In this document: piece after piece, positions 17,631-25,324 of the stretch
Position numbering within the stretch: position 1 is the stretch's first letter
How the letters are laid out: every line of letters starts with the position of its first letter
Assembly: GCA_947488625.1 (NCBI GenBank)
Contig: CANKZR010000001.1
Span: forward strand, 1,612,001-1,676,000
From: an uncultured Sphingomonadaceae bacterium
GTDB taxonomy: Bacteria; Pseudomonadota; Alphaproteobacteria; Sphingomonadales; Sphingomonadaceae
Direction of reading: 5' to 3'
Length of the DNA: 64,000 bases
Made by a program: the position numbers and the translations under genes
The notes under the pieces: generated by a model
Databases searched by the model: none
What the model was told of the DNA's origin: nothing
Seen by the model: the letters and a program-made list of their open reading frames with translations, nothing else

Positions 17631-19079
17631 ATGAAAGAGACAGACAATTTCCTGAAGGCCGCGGCAGACCTGCTGGGTGCGCGCGGATGGACCAGCGACC
17701 CCGAACTCGTAACACCGTGGCTGACAGACTGGCGCGGCCGTTTTACCGGCCAGGCGCTTGGCCTTGCCTCGCCCGCTACGACGCAGGATGTCGCCGCGCT
17801 TGTCAAACTGTGCAGCCAGTACCGCATCCCTATCGTACCCCAGGGTGGAAACAGCGGAATGTCCGGCGGTGCTACGCCCGACGAGAGCGGGGAGTCCATC
17901 ATCCTTTCCCTTCGCCGGATGGACACGGTACGCGCTTTCGATGCGGATGCGCGGCAGATTACCTGCGAGGCTGGCGTCATCCTGCAAACCCTGCACGAAA
18001 CGGTAGAAGCCGCAGGCCTGCGCTTCCCGTTGACCCTGGGCGGCAAGGGGTCAGCAACCATCGGTGGACTGATCTCGACAAACGCAGGGGGTACGCAAGT
18101 ACTTCGACACGGATCGATGCGGGCCCAAGTTCTGGGGATCGAAGCCGTGATGGCCGACGGCGAGATTTTCGACACTCTGCGACCGTTGAAGAAGGACAAC
18201 CGGGGATTCGACCTGAAGCAATTGCTCATCGGGTCCGAGGGGACGCTTGGCATCGTTACCGCCTCCACCTTGCGGCTGCTCCCCGCCCTGGCAGATCGGG
18301 CAGTGCTGTGGGCCGGACTGGGCGACATACGCGATGCGCGCAAGCTCTTGCTCCACGCGGAACGTGTAGCGGGCGATACACTCGAGGGTTTCGAAGTAAT
18401 GCCGCGCCACTCGCTGGAAGCCGTTCTGGCCCATAGCCCGAACGCCCGCGCGCCGTTGCAGCAACAGCACGAATGGAACGCGCTGATCGAGTTGACCGGC
18501 GATGCTTCGGCAGCAGTTGCCCTGCCCAACCTCGCCCAGAACCTGCTCGAAAGCGCTTTTGAAGAAGGTCTGGTTGCCGATGCGACGATCGCTCGCAATG
18601 AGGCACAAGCGCAGGACTTCTGGATGTTGCGTGACGAGATCGCTCCTGCCGAGCGTGCTATTGGCCCTGCCATGCAGCACGATATCTCGGTCCCCGTATC
18701 GGACATGGCTGATTTTGTAGCAGTGGCCGTTCCCAAGGTGGAAAAGGCTTTTCCCGGCAGCAAGGCGGTCGCATTCGGACACCTGGGTGACGGTAACGTG
18801 CACTTCCATGTCCTCGCACCAAGGGATGCCACGCCCGGCGAGTGGGAAAGGACCGAGGGAAAAGCCATCAGCGCATTCGTGCATGACGAGGTGACGGCAT
18901 GGCGCGGCTCTATCAGTGCAGAGCACGGGATAGGCCAATTGAAGCGTGAGGAGCTGGGCAGGCTGGGCGACCCGGCGCAACTGGCGATCCTGCGCCAAGT
19001 GAAGAAGGCGCTGGATCCGAAAGGCCTTCTCAACCCCGGCAAGCTGGTGCCGCTTGAAACCGGTGCAGAGTCGCTTTAA
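17631..19079 (+). CDS. FAD-linked oxidase, D-lactate / D-2-hydroxyacid dehydrogenase type (GlcD-like)
   Basis: A flavoprotein of the vanillyl-alcohol-oxidase fold that oxidises a 2-hydroxy acid. It is 482 residues. The N-terminal FAD-binding domain has IVPQGGNSGMSGGATP (about residues 64-82) and a GGLISTNAGGTQVLRHGSMR loop; the second FAD region includes GSEGTLGIVT. The C-terminal cap has the HLGDGNVHFHV metal/substrate motif and EHGIGQLK. The family includes GlcD, DLD and D-2-hydroxyglutarate dehydrogenase, and the substrate cannot be chosen from sequence alone. ATG 17631 fits the usual short N-terminus. It stands alone; sapC follows 85 bases later. Confidence 0.88.
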   Translation: MKETDNFLKAAADLLGARGWTSDPELVTPWLTDWRGRFTGQALGLASPATTQDVAALVKLCSQYRIPIVPQGGNSGMSGGATPDESGESIILSLRRMDTVRAFDADARQITCEAGVILQTLHETVEAAGLRFPLTLGGKGSATIGGLISTNAGGTQVLRHGSMRAQVLGIEAVMADGEIFDTLRPLKKDNRGFDLKQLLIGSEGTLGIVTASTLRLLPALADRAVLWAGLGDIRDARKLLLHAERVAGDTLEGFEVMPRHSLEAVLAHSPNARAPLQQQHEWNALIELTGDASAAVALPNLAQNLLESAFEEGLVADATIARNEAQAQDFWMLRDEIAPAERAIGPAMQHDISVPVSDMADFVAVAVPKVEKAFPGSKAVAFGHLGDGNVHFHVLAPRDATPGEWERTEGKAISAFVHDEVTAWRGSISAEHGIGQLKREELGRLGDPAQLAILRQVKKALDPKGLLNPGKLVPLETGAESL

Positions 19080-19164
19080 GGCCCCGGCCCGAGTTTCACG
19101 GAAAGTTTTGAGGGTTCCTGACACTTCAGTCGGATCCCGGATATCCAATTAATCGGAGAGTATG

Positions 19165-19965
19165 ATGGCTAGCCAGCCGAAAGCCAGTTTGCCCGTTCTT
19201 TACAAGGAACTGATCCCCCTCAACAGCAACGATCATGGCGATTGGCATGCCCGTTCTGTCGACAAGGCACCGTGGGTCGCAGGCCAGCACGCCATTCCGC
19301 TGACGGTCGAGGAATTTCCCGCTGCGCAGCGCAGTTTTCCGATTGTGTTCTCCTCTGGCGAACGCTCCGTTCCGCTGGCTCTTATGGGCCTGAACGAAGG
19401 CGTGAACGTGTTCTTCGACGACGATGGCGCACCGCGCGACAAGGCGCCGCCGTATATTCCCGCTTATATCCGCCGCTATCCTTTCCTGCTCGCCAAGCTG
19501 GACCAGAATTCCGACAATCTTTCGCTCTGCTTCGATCCCAGTAGCGATCTGGTTGGCAAGTTCGACGAGGGCCAGGCGCTTTTCACCAGTGAGAAAGAGC
19601 CGAGCGAGCACACAAAGGGGCTGCTGCAGTTCTGTGAAAAGTTCGAGGAGGCGGGCAATCGCACCCAGTTGTTCATGAAGGAACTGGAAGACAACGACCT
19701 CTTGATGGACGGCGAAATTGCCATCAATCGCGCCGACAACCCGGAACAGCCCTATACCTATCGCGGCTTCCGGATGGTCAACCAGGACAAACTGCGCGAA
19801 CTGCGGGGTGACCAGCTTCGCAAGTGGAACGAAAACGGCCTGCTGCCGCTGATCTTCGCGCACCTGTTCTCGCTGGACCTGATGCGCAACATCTTCGCCC
19901 GACAGGTCGACATCGGCAAAGGACCCGAAAGCGCAGCCGCCAAGGGTGCTGCCCCGAAAGCCTAA
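19165..19965 (+). CDS. SapC-family protein
   Basis: A 266-residue cytoplasmic-looking protein matching the SapC family of alphaproteobacteria. The visible pattern is YKELIPLNSNDHGDW at the N-terminus, FPIVFSSGERSVPLALMGL, YIPAYIRRYPFLLAKL, and a C-terminal half with YRGFRMVNQDKLREL and LIFAHLFSLDLMRNIFAR. The family was named after a Campylobacter surface-layer locus, but its biochemical role is unknown. GGAG at 19155-19158 is better spaced for ATG 19165 than for ATG 19162. Two hairpins and a likely small RNA gene follow. Confidence 0.85.
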   Translation: MASQPKASLPVLYKELIPLNSNDHGDWHARSVDKAPWVAGQHAIPLTVEEFPAAQRSFPIVFSSGERSVPLALMGLNEGVNVFFDDDGAPRDKAPPYIPAYIRRYPFLLAKLDQNSDNLSLCFDPSSDLVGKFDEGQALFTSEKEPSEHTKGLLQFCEKFEEAGNRTQLFMKELEDNDLLMDGEIAINRADNPEQPYTYRGFRMVNQDKLRELRGDQLRKWNENGLLPLIFAHLFSLDLMRNIFARQVDIGKGPESAAAKGAAPKA

Positions 19966-20009
19966 CTGAAAGGCGACGGGCGCCGGTGGGGCGCCCCTAT
20001 GCTGCGACG

Positions 20010-20033
20010 AAGGCGGCCCTGCGGGGCCGCCTT
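20010..20033 (+). terminator. Hairpin downstream of sapC, probable terminator
   Basis: AAGGCGGCC (20010-20018) and GGCCGCCTT (20025-20033) form a perfect 9-bp stem with a six-base loop. The T-run after it is poor, but the A-stem-T form is common for terminators. It would end the sapC transcript just before the small-RNA promoter. Confidence 0.55.
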
Positions 20034-20047
20034 TGGTCTATGTGATC

Positions 20048-20075
20048 TTGAAACATCTGCCAGCGGGACTATCTT
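20048..20075 (+). promoter_or_regulatory. Promoter of the candidate small RNA
   Basis: TTGAAA (20048-20053), a 16-base spacer, TATCTT (20070-20075). The predicted start is near 20082. It lies between a terminator-like hairpin and a structured segment with its own strong terminator, which supports an independent transcription unit. Confidence 0.55.
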
Positions 20076-20081
20076 TGCAGT

Positions 20082-20183
20082 GTCCGGCCGGCTCCCCTCA
20101 TGGCCTGGTCGGATAGGCGCGCTTCGGCGTGCCTCCTCCCTGAACCTTGGCCGCCTCGTGCTTCATGCACGGGGCGGTTTTTT
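20082..20183 (+). ncRNA. Candidate trans-acting small RNA with two C-rich anti-Shine-Dalgarno stretches
   Basis: About 102 nt between sapC and the convergent amidohydrolase, with no protein frame. Three stem-loops are seen in order. Stem 1 is TCCGGCC (20083-20089) with GGTCGGA (20107-20113); its loop carries CTCCCCTC (20092-20099). Stem 2 is GGCGCGC (20116-20122) with GCGTGCC (20127-20133), closed by a UUCG tetraloop. An unpaired TCCTCCC (20134-20140) follows. Stem 3 is CCGCCTCGTGC (20151-20161) with GCACGGGGCGG (20167-20177), followed by six Ts, a classic terminator. The two C-rich single-stranded stretches are complementary to ribosome-binding sites, as in known alphaproteobacterial C-rich sRNAs. 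Not confirmed by expression. Confidence 0.6.
20151..20183 (+). terminator. Strong intrinsic terminator of the small RNA
   Basis: An 11-bp stem with one wobble pair (20151-20161 with 20167-20177), a five-base loop and TTTTTT at 20178-20183. It ends six bases before the stop codon of the convergent amidohydrolase gene. Confidence 0.8.
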
Positions 20184-20188
20184 CATGG

Positions 20189-21136
20189 TTATTCAGCTGC
20201 TTGCGGAAATCCGCGCACATTGCCCGCGACCTCTTGCGCCAACCGCATTGCAAGCCCCGTCACCAGGTCCGCCACGCGGTCGAGTCCTTTACCCGGTTCG
20301 CGCAATTGCGGGTCCAGATACGTGGCGCGGCAAATTTCCAGCTGCATGGCAGAAATGCCCCTCGCGGGGGCGCCGTGCCGGTCTAGCACATAGCCGCCGG
20401 CATAGGGCCGGTTGTGTGCAGCGCGAGCGCCGTTCGCTTCGAGGTATTCCAGCGCAGCGCCAGCCAAGTGGCTTTCGCACGCTGCGCCGAAGCGATCGCC
20501 AACAACATAGTCGGCCGCGGCATCCTCGCCCGTCTTGGGCCCGAGCGGCGGCATGGAATGCACATCCAGCAATAGCGCTGCTCCCCAGCGATCGCGCAGG
20601 CCCTCCAGAGTTTGCGAAAGCGCCAGATGATATGGCGTGTGAACCTGTTCCAGCCGCCTGGAGAGTTCGACACCCGGCAGGCGCTGGCGCCAGAGTTCCC
20701 CGAGACCGGGCAGACATCGGGGGACCAATCCCAGTCCGCTGCGCGAGCGTCTACCCACGGCCAGTCGGGACCGAACGTAGCCGGTACGCGGTCCGGCAAT
20801 CATCTCCCAGTCGACATCCTCTGGCGAACGATTGAGATCGATCATGGCGCGCGGGGCGCTGGCGACCAGAAGCGCCGCTCCCGTCGCGTCGGCTACCTTG
20901 CGCGCAATCAGATCGACATAGCGGTCTTCCAGACGCGGTGCCGCCTCACCCGGGTGGCGCATGCGATTGACAAGGCTGGCCGGGTAGTCGCGCCCGGCGT
21001 GAGGCACTGCGATCACCACCGGTATGGCCGACGTAAGCTGGCGGTGCAGCAGATACGCCGGTTGCCCTTCCCCTCCGGGAATGGCGCCGCCAGTGACCGC
21101 TTGCGAATCGGGAAGGCCGGAATTGCGTTCGCTCAT
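20189..21136 (-). CDS. N-formylglutamate amidohydrolase family protein
   Basis: Hydrolyses N-formylglutamate or related N-acyl amino acids; a metal-dependent amidohydrolase. The 315-residue protein has the family's VVIAVPHAGRDYP, LEDRYVDLIA, PRAMIDLNRSPEDVD and LLLDVHSMPP segments, which hold the metal and substrate ligands, and MQLEICRATYLD near the C-terminus. No histidine-utilisation (hut) genes are near, so a role in histidine degradation is not supported. It is divergent from cpdR, an arrangement I associate with other alphaproteobacteria. Confidence 0.87.
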   Translation of the reverse strand: MSERNSGLPDSQAVTGGAIPGGEGQPAYLLHRQLTSAIPVVIAVPHAGRDYPASLVNRMRHPGEAAPRLEDRYVDLIARKVADATGAALLVASAPRAMIDLNRSPEDVDWEMIAGPRTGYVRSRLAVGRRSRSGLGLVPRCLPGLGELWRQRLPGVELSRRLEQVHTPYHLALSQTLEGLRDRWGAALLLDVHSMPPLGPKTGEDAAADYVVGDRFGAACESHLAGAALEYLEANGARAAHNRPYAGGYVLDRHGAPARGISAMQLEICRATYLDPQLREPGKGLDRVADLVTGLAMRLAQEVAGNVRGFPQAAE

Positions 21137-21294
21137 CGCCGTCTTTGCTGGCCGCGAACCATCCCCATGTCAAAGGCATGCTGTCCCAATGCAGGGCAGC
21201 TTGGCATAAGATGCAGATTTTTAATGCGCATGTGCCTAGAGGTGAGCATCACAAGCAACCACTGGCACCCGCAACCACACGAAGAGACGAACGC

Positions 21295-21669
21295 ATGATC
21301 CGTATCCTGCTAGCCGAAGACGACAACGCAATGCGCACCTACCTTACCCGTGCGCTGGAACAGGCTGGTTATTCGGTGATGGCGGTATCGTGCGGCACGG
21401 AGGCCTTGCCCTTGCTGGAAACGGAAATATACGACCTGCTTCTTTCCGATATCGTGATGCCGGAGATGGACGGAATCGAACTGGCCCAGCGCTGTAATGA
21501 CCTGAGCCCTTCCACGAAGGTGATGTTCATTACCGGTTTTGCAGCCGTGGCACTCAAGGCCAACCGAGAAGCGCCGCATGCCAAGATGCTGTCGAAGCCC
21601 TTCCACCTGAAGGATCTGGTGATGGAAGTGGAAAGGGTCTTCGAGGACACTGCCGCAATGTCGGTTTAA
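21295..21669 (+). CDS. cpdR: Single-domain response regulator CpdR
   Basis: A 124-residue stand-alone receiver domain with the phospho-acceptor Asp52 in LLLSDIVMPEMDG, acidic residues in LAEDDNAM and the conserved lysine in SKPFHLKDL. The MFITGFAAVALK stretch is typical of CpdR, the adaptor that in Caulobacter controls ClpXP delivery and CtrA/PdeA proteolysis and is phosphorylated through CckA-ChpT. ATG 21295 gives a standard receiver N-terminus; longer frames upstream add unconserved residues. The matching kinase CckA is encoded at 48.7-51.1 kb. Confidence 0.9.
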   Translation: MIRILLAEDDNAMRTYLTRALEQAGYSVMAVSCGTEALPLLETEIYDLLLSDIVMPEMDGIELAQRCNDLSPSTKVMFITGFAAVALKANREAPHAKMLSKPFHLKDLVMEVERVFEDTAAMSV

Positions 21670-21700
21670 CGGGTTTTTGGCACCAGACCGAACGACCCTC

Positions 21701-21729
21701 TTGCGAAACAATCAGGGCGGCGCTAGATG
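21701..21729 (+). promoter_or_regulatory. Promoter of tRNA-Val
   Basis: TTGCGA (21701-21706), 17 bases, TAGATG (21724-21729). It lies 45 bases before the mature tRNA 5' end and after the cpdR stop. The fit to the -35/-10 consensus is moderate. Confidence 0.45.
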
Positions 21730-21773
21730 GCCCGCCTGCCGTCCTTGTGTTGACGGCATAACCCGAATGGTGC

Positions 21774-21848
21774 GGGCGTATAGCTCAGTGGTAGAGCACT
21801 ATGTTGACATCGTAGGGGTCGCAAGTTCAATCCTTGCTACGCCCACCA
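21774..21848 (+). tRNA. tRNA-Val (anticodon GAC)
   Basis: A 75-nt cloverleaf with encoded CCA. The acceptor is GGGCGTA (21774-21780) with TACGCCC (21838-21844), and discriminator A plus CCA end at 21848. The D arm contains TAGCTCAGTGGTAGAGCA. The anticodon arm CTATG/CGTAG encloses TTGACAT with anticodon GAC at 21806-21808. The T arm contains GTTCAATCC. All arms pair, so the gene looks functional. Confidence 0.97.
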
Positions 21849-21882
21849 TTCGCGGTACTTTTGCAGTAAACTCCGAACAGTC

Positions 21883-22320
21883 CTAGCTTTCCCGCTGCTC
21901 CAGATGTCGACGGGACATGGCCTCGATAATTTCCAGTTCGCTGATGGTCTGGTCGATCGCCTCGCGCTGTTGGCGTAATTCCGACAGTCTTTCCTGGGTA
22001 GCTTCCAGCATGAGCTGGGCTTGCACCACCTGATCGGGATCGTGGTCGTAAAGGCTGAGGAACTCCCCGATCTCGCGGATACTGAATCCCAGGCGCTTGC
22101 CGCGAAGGATCAATTGCATCCTACCCATTTCACGTCGTGAATATACGCGCATCGAACCAACCCGCTTGGGTTGGATCAGCCCCTTGTCTTCGTAGAATCG
22201 CAAGGTGCGCTGTGTAACGCCGAGGGCTTCCGACGCTTCTGCGATGCTCTTCAGGTCGCCCTGCTTCATATCTTCGAAACCGGGCATGTCGCCAGGTTCG
22301 CGTGGTTCCGGCTCGCTCAT
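21883..22320 (-). CDS. MerR-family transcriptional regulator of the fatty-acid degradation locus
   Basis: A 145-residue MerR protein. The N-terminal winged helix (SIAEASEALGVTQRTLRFYEDKGLI) and the wing (MRVYSRREMGRMQLILRGKRLG) are intact. A coiled-coil dimerisation helix follows to the C-terminus. There are no metal-binding cysteines, so it is not a metal or SoxR sensor. Its ATG overlaps the fadD-like stop (ATGA). It resembles the LiuR-type regulators of acyl-CoA catabolism; the acyl-CoA ligand is inference from context. A perfect palindrome at 24104-24117 is the probable operator. Confidence 0.85.
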   Translation of the reverse strand: MSEPEPREPGDMPGFEDMKQGDLKSIAEASEALGVTQRTLRFYEDKGLIQPKRVGSMRVYSRREMGRMQLILRGKRLGFSIREIGEFLSLYDHDPDQVVQAQLMLEATQERLSELRQQREAIDQTISELEIIEAMSRRHLEQRES

Positions 22321-24041
22321 GCGCTGTCCTCCTCGGACCTATTCGTATCCGCGGAGGCTGCCTTGGCCTTTTCCTCGGCCACCAGCTGCTTTTTCTCCAG
22401 CTTACCCACCAGGGTTTTCGGTAGTTCGTCCCGGAATTCGTAAGCATCGGGCATCTCGATAGGGTTGAGCCGCATTTTCAGGAAGGCATGCAAGTGCCCA
22501 GCATCCAGTTCCTCCCCCTCGTGCAAGGCGATGAACAGTTTGGGCGCCTCGCCGCGATAATCATCGGGGATGCCGATGGCGACCGCCTCTTTCACCGCAG
22601 GATGTTCATAGGCCGCGTCTTCGATGGCGCGCGGATAGACGTTGTAGCCGCTGCACAGGATCAGGTCTTTCATCCTGTCGACGATGAACAAGTATCCGTC
22701 CTCGTCCAGATAACCGATGTCGCCGGTCTTCAGCGCGCCGTCGATGAAGGTTTCCTCCGTCGCGCCGGGACGGTTCCAATAGCCCTTCATCAGTTGCGGG
22801 CCACGCGCGCAAATCTCGCCACGCTCCCCCTGCGGCATAAGCTTGCCGGTCTCGGGATCGCGTATCTCGACGATGGTATGCGGGAACGCAGGCCCGGCCG
22901 AGTTTTCCTTCACCGGGGTACGGCCCAGCAGCGGATTGCTGGTAATGATGGGAGATGCTTCGGTCAGGCCGTAGCCTTCCGATACCGGCGAGCCCGTGCG
23001 CGCCTCATACTGCATGCGCACTTCCAGCGGCAATGGTGCGCCGCCCGAAATGCTGGTGCGCACGGCAGAGAGATCCGGCACCTTGTCATCGGGCAGCGAA
23101 CCCAGCGCGTTGTATATCGTGGGAACACCGAACATCATCGTGGGCGGCTTGCGCTTTATGGTTGCCAGCACCTCGTCCATCTCGAAGCGCGGCAGCAGTA
23201 CAAGCTCCGCAGCAATTTCTACGCCGAAGTTCAAAACGCAGGTCAAAGCGAAAACGTGGAACAGGGGCAGTACGCCCAGCGTTCGCTCCTGCTGGTCACG
23301 TTCCTCACCGATATGCAGCAGCATCTGGGCAGAGTTTGCCGCAAGGCTGGCATGGGTCAGCATGGCACCCTTTGGCCTCCCGGTCGTTCCACCGGTATAC
23401 TGCAGGACTGCAACGTCATGCGGATCCTGCTCGACCGGGCGGAGAGAGGCTTTGTGAGCGGCGATATCGCTGTAGCGGGAATAGGTGACCTCGGATCGCC
23501 TTTTGGCGAGCGAGGAGCGTTTGAGCGTGCGCAGTCCCAAACTTTTCCAGAACGGCAGAACATTGCCCATCGAGCACAGCACGATACGCTCCATCGCGCT
23601 GTCATCCGCGCCCCACGCTGCGGCAACCTTGGCATGAAGCATTTCGAGGTCGGGGACTGCCACCATTTTCGCGCCCGAATTGGTGATGAGAAACTCGACC
23701 TCGCTATCGGAATAGAGCGGGTTCAGCTGGACCACCACACCGCCTGCTCGCAACACGGCGAAGTAGAGAATTACCGAATATGGCGTGTTGGGCAAACAAA
23801 GCCCGAATCGATCGCCCTTCTCCAGACCGAGCGCCTGCAAACCCGCCGCGACCCTGTCGACTTCCCTGCCAAGGTCCCCGTAGGTCCACTCGCGGCCGAG
23901 GAAATCCACGGCCACGTGGCCGGGATAGAGCGTGACCGCCCGATCAAAGCTTTCCGTCAGCAGCCTCGGGCGAATGTTGCCCTCGGCATCCAGGATCCTG
24001 GAGGGATCGAGCGGGTGGGACGTTACCGCCGCCTCGGTCAT
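22317..24041 (-). CDS. fadD: Long-chain fatty-acid CoA ligase (FadD-like AMP-binding enzyme)
   Basis: Activates fatty acids with ATP and CoA. It is a 574-residue ANL-superfamily protein. The P-loop-like motif is LQYTGGTTGRPKGAMLTH, followed by SEGYGLTEASP, and the hinge region is seen as TGDIGYLDEDGYLFIVDRMKD. The C-terminal lysine region ELPKTLVGKLEKK is present. ATG 24041 is used because AGGAAAGGA lies before it; an ATG six codons upstream would include that site. It is the first gene of a two-gene minus-strand operon with merR and is divergent from the thiolase gene. Confidence 0.9.
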   Translation of the reverse strand: MTEAAVTSHPLDPSRILDAEGNIRPRLLTESFDRAVTLYPGHVAVDFLGREWTYGDLGREVDRVAAGLQALGLEKGDRFGLCLPNTPYSVILYFAVLRAGGVVVQLNPLYSDSEVEFLITNSGAKMVAVPDLEMLHAKVAAAWGADDSAMERIVLCSMGNVLPFWKSLGLRTLKRSSLAKRRSEVTYSRYSDIAAHKASLRPVEQDPHDVAVLQYTGGTTGRPKGAMLTHASLAANSAQMLLHIGEERDQQERTLGVLPLFHVFALTCVLNFGVEIAAELVLLPRFEMDEVLATIKRKPPTMMFGVPTIYNALGSLPDDKVPDLSAVRTSISGGAPLPLEVRMQYEARTGSPVSEGYGLTEASPIITSNPLLGRTPVKENSAGPAFPHTIVEIRDPETGKLMPQGERGEICARGPQLMKGYWNRPGATEETFIDGALKTGDIGYLDEDGYLFIVDRMKDLILCSGYNVYPRAIEDAAYEHPAVKEAVAIGIPDDYRGEAPKLFIALHEGEELDAGHLHAFLKMRLNPIEMPDAYEFRDELPKTLVGKLEKKQLVAEEKAKAASADTNRSEEDSA

Positions 24042-24103
24042 GAAACATCCTTTCCTCATTCAGCGCAGGCCAATGTGAAACTGCAGCTTGATTTGTCTCT
24101 ACT

Positions 24104-24117
24104 TGACGTATACGTCA
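24104..24117. promoter_or_regulatory. Perfect 14-bp palindrome, probable MerR operator between divergent promoters
   Basis: TGACGTATACGTCA is fully self-complementary and lies in the 146-bp gap between fadD (minus) and the thiolase gene (plus). TTGACG at 24103-24108 can serve as the plus-strand -35, and CTGACG on the other strand as the minus -35, so one dimer could control both directions. ACGT half-sites of this form resemble those described for LiuR-type MerR regulators. Binding has not been shown. Confidence 0.55.
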
Positions 24118-24187
24118 GGTCACATACTTTATCGTAATCATTCGACGCAAAAGGTCAACGCGCGAAAAAGAAAGGCAAGCCAGTACC

Positions 24188-25324
24188 ATGAGTGATGTCG
24201 TCATTGCAGGATATGTCCGCTCCCCATTCCATCCCGCCTATCGTGGTGCGCTCGCCAAGGTTCGCCCGGACGATCTGGCTGCCAACACCATAAAGGGCTT
24301 GATCGAACGCACCGGCGTGAATGCGGAAGATATCGAAGATGTACTGATGGGCTGCGCCTTCCCTGAAGGGGAGCAAGGCTTCAACATCGCGCGACTCGTC
24401 GTATTGCTGGCAGACCTGCCGCTGAGCATCGGCGGCATGACCCTGAACCGGTTCTGCGGATCTTCCATGAGCGCGGTGCATTATGCCGCCGGCCAGATCG
24501 CGATGGGCGCTGGTGAGGTTTTCATCGCGGCAGGCGTCGAATCGATGAGCCGCGTTCCGATGACCGGCTTCAACCCCATGCCCAACCCCGAACTTGCCGA
24601 GCGCAGCGCCGCCTATATCGGCATGGGTGACACGGCAGAAAACGTTGCTCGTAAATACGAACTGACGCGTGAAGCGCAGGAGGCTTTTGCGCTCAAGAGC
24701 CAGCAGAAAGCTGGCGAGGCGATGAAGAAGGGTTCATTCAAGGACGAAATCGTGCCCTTTACCCTTCCCGATGGCACCGTGATCGAAACCGACGCCACGC
24801 CGCGTCCGCAGACTACCGCCGAAGATCTAGCTGGTCTCAAGCTGTCATTTGACGAGAATGGCACCGTGACCGCTGGAACCGCATCTCCGTTGACTGATGG
24901 CGCTGCCGCCTTGCTGGTATGCAGTGCCGATTACGCGGCGAAGAACGGCCTGAAGGTGATGGCCAAGGTAAAGAGCATGGCGATTTCCGGTTGCGCACCC
25001 GAGATCATGGGCATCGGCCCGGTCGAATCTTCGAAGAAGGCTTTGCAGCGCGCCGGGCTGACCATCGACAATATCGACGTAATCGAACTCAACGAAGCTT
25101 TCTCCAGCCAGTCGCTGGCAACCATCGGCGATCTTGGCATCGACGAATCGAAGATCAATCTCGATGGCGGCGCGATCGCCATCGGGCATCCGCTGGGTGC
25201 TACCGGCGCGCGCATCGTAGGCAAGGCGGCAAGCCTGCTGCAGCGGGAAGGCAAGAAGTACGCCCTCGTCACCCAGTGCATTGGTGGCGGACAGGGCATC
25301 GCAACCGTGCTGGAGACCGCATAA
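24188..25324 (+). CDS. fadA: Acetyl-CoA acyltransferase (thiolase)
   Basis: Thiolytic cleavage of 3-ketoacyl-CoA, the last step of beta-oxidation. It is 378 residues. The acyl-accepting Cys90 lies in NRFCGSSMSAVH, His334 in GHPLGATGAR, and the proton-transfer Cys364 in CIGGGQG. The full triad supports an active enzyme. The next gene starts at the last base of its stop codon (TAATG), and that gene encodes the hydratase/dehydrogenase partner, so it is a degradative thiolase rather than a PHB-synthesis one. The gene symbol is by function. Confidence 0.92.
   Translation: MSDVVIAGYVRSPFHPAYRGALAKVRPDDLAANTIKGLIERTGVNAEDIEDVLMGCAFPEGEQGFNIARLVVLLADLPLSIGGMTLNRFCGSSMSAVHYAAGQIAMGAGEVFIAAGVESMSRVPMTGFNPMPNPELAERSAAYIGMGDTAENVARKYELTREAQEAFALKSQQKAGEAMKKGSFKDEIVPFTLPDGTVIETDATPRPQTTAEDLAGLKLSFDENGTVTAGTASPLTDGAAALLVCSADYAAKNGLKVMAKVKSMAISGCAPEIMGIGPVESSKKALQRAGLTIDNIDVIELNEAFSSQSLATIGDLGIDESKINLDGGAIAIGHPLGATGARIVGKAASLLQREGKKYALVTQCIGGGQGIATVLETA

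Noticed and set aside
21201..21216. Sigma-54-like TGGCA...TGCA element before cpdR
   Set aside because: Only eight bases separate GG and GC; a true -24/-12 element needs ten.
22488..24137. 549-codon open frame antisense to fadD
   Set aside because: No domain, unusual composition, fully explained as a shadow of fadD.
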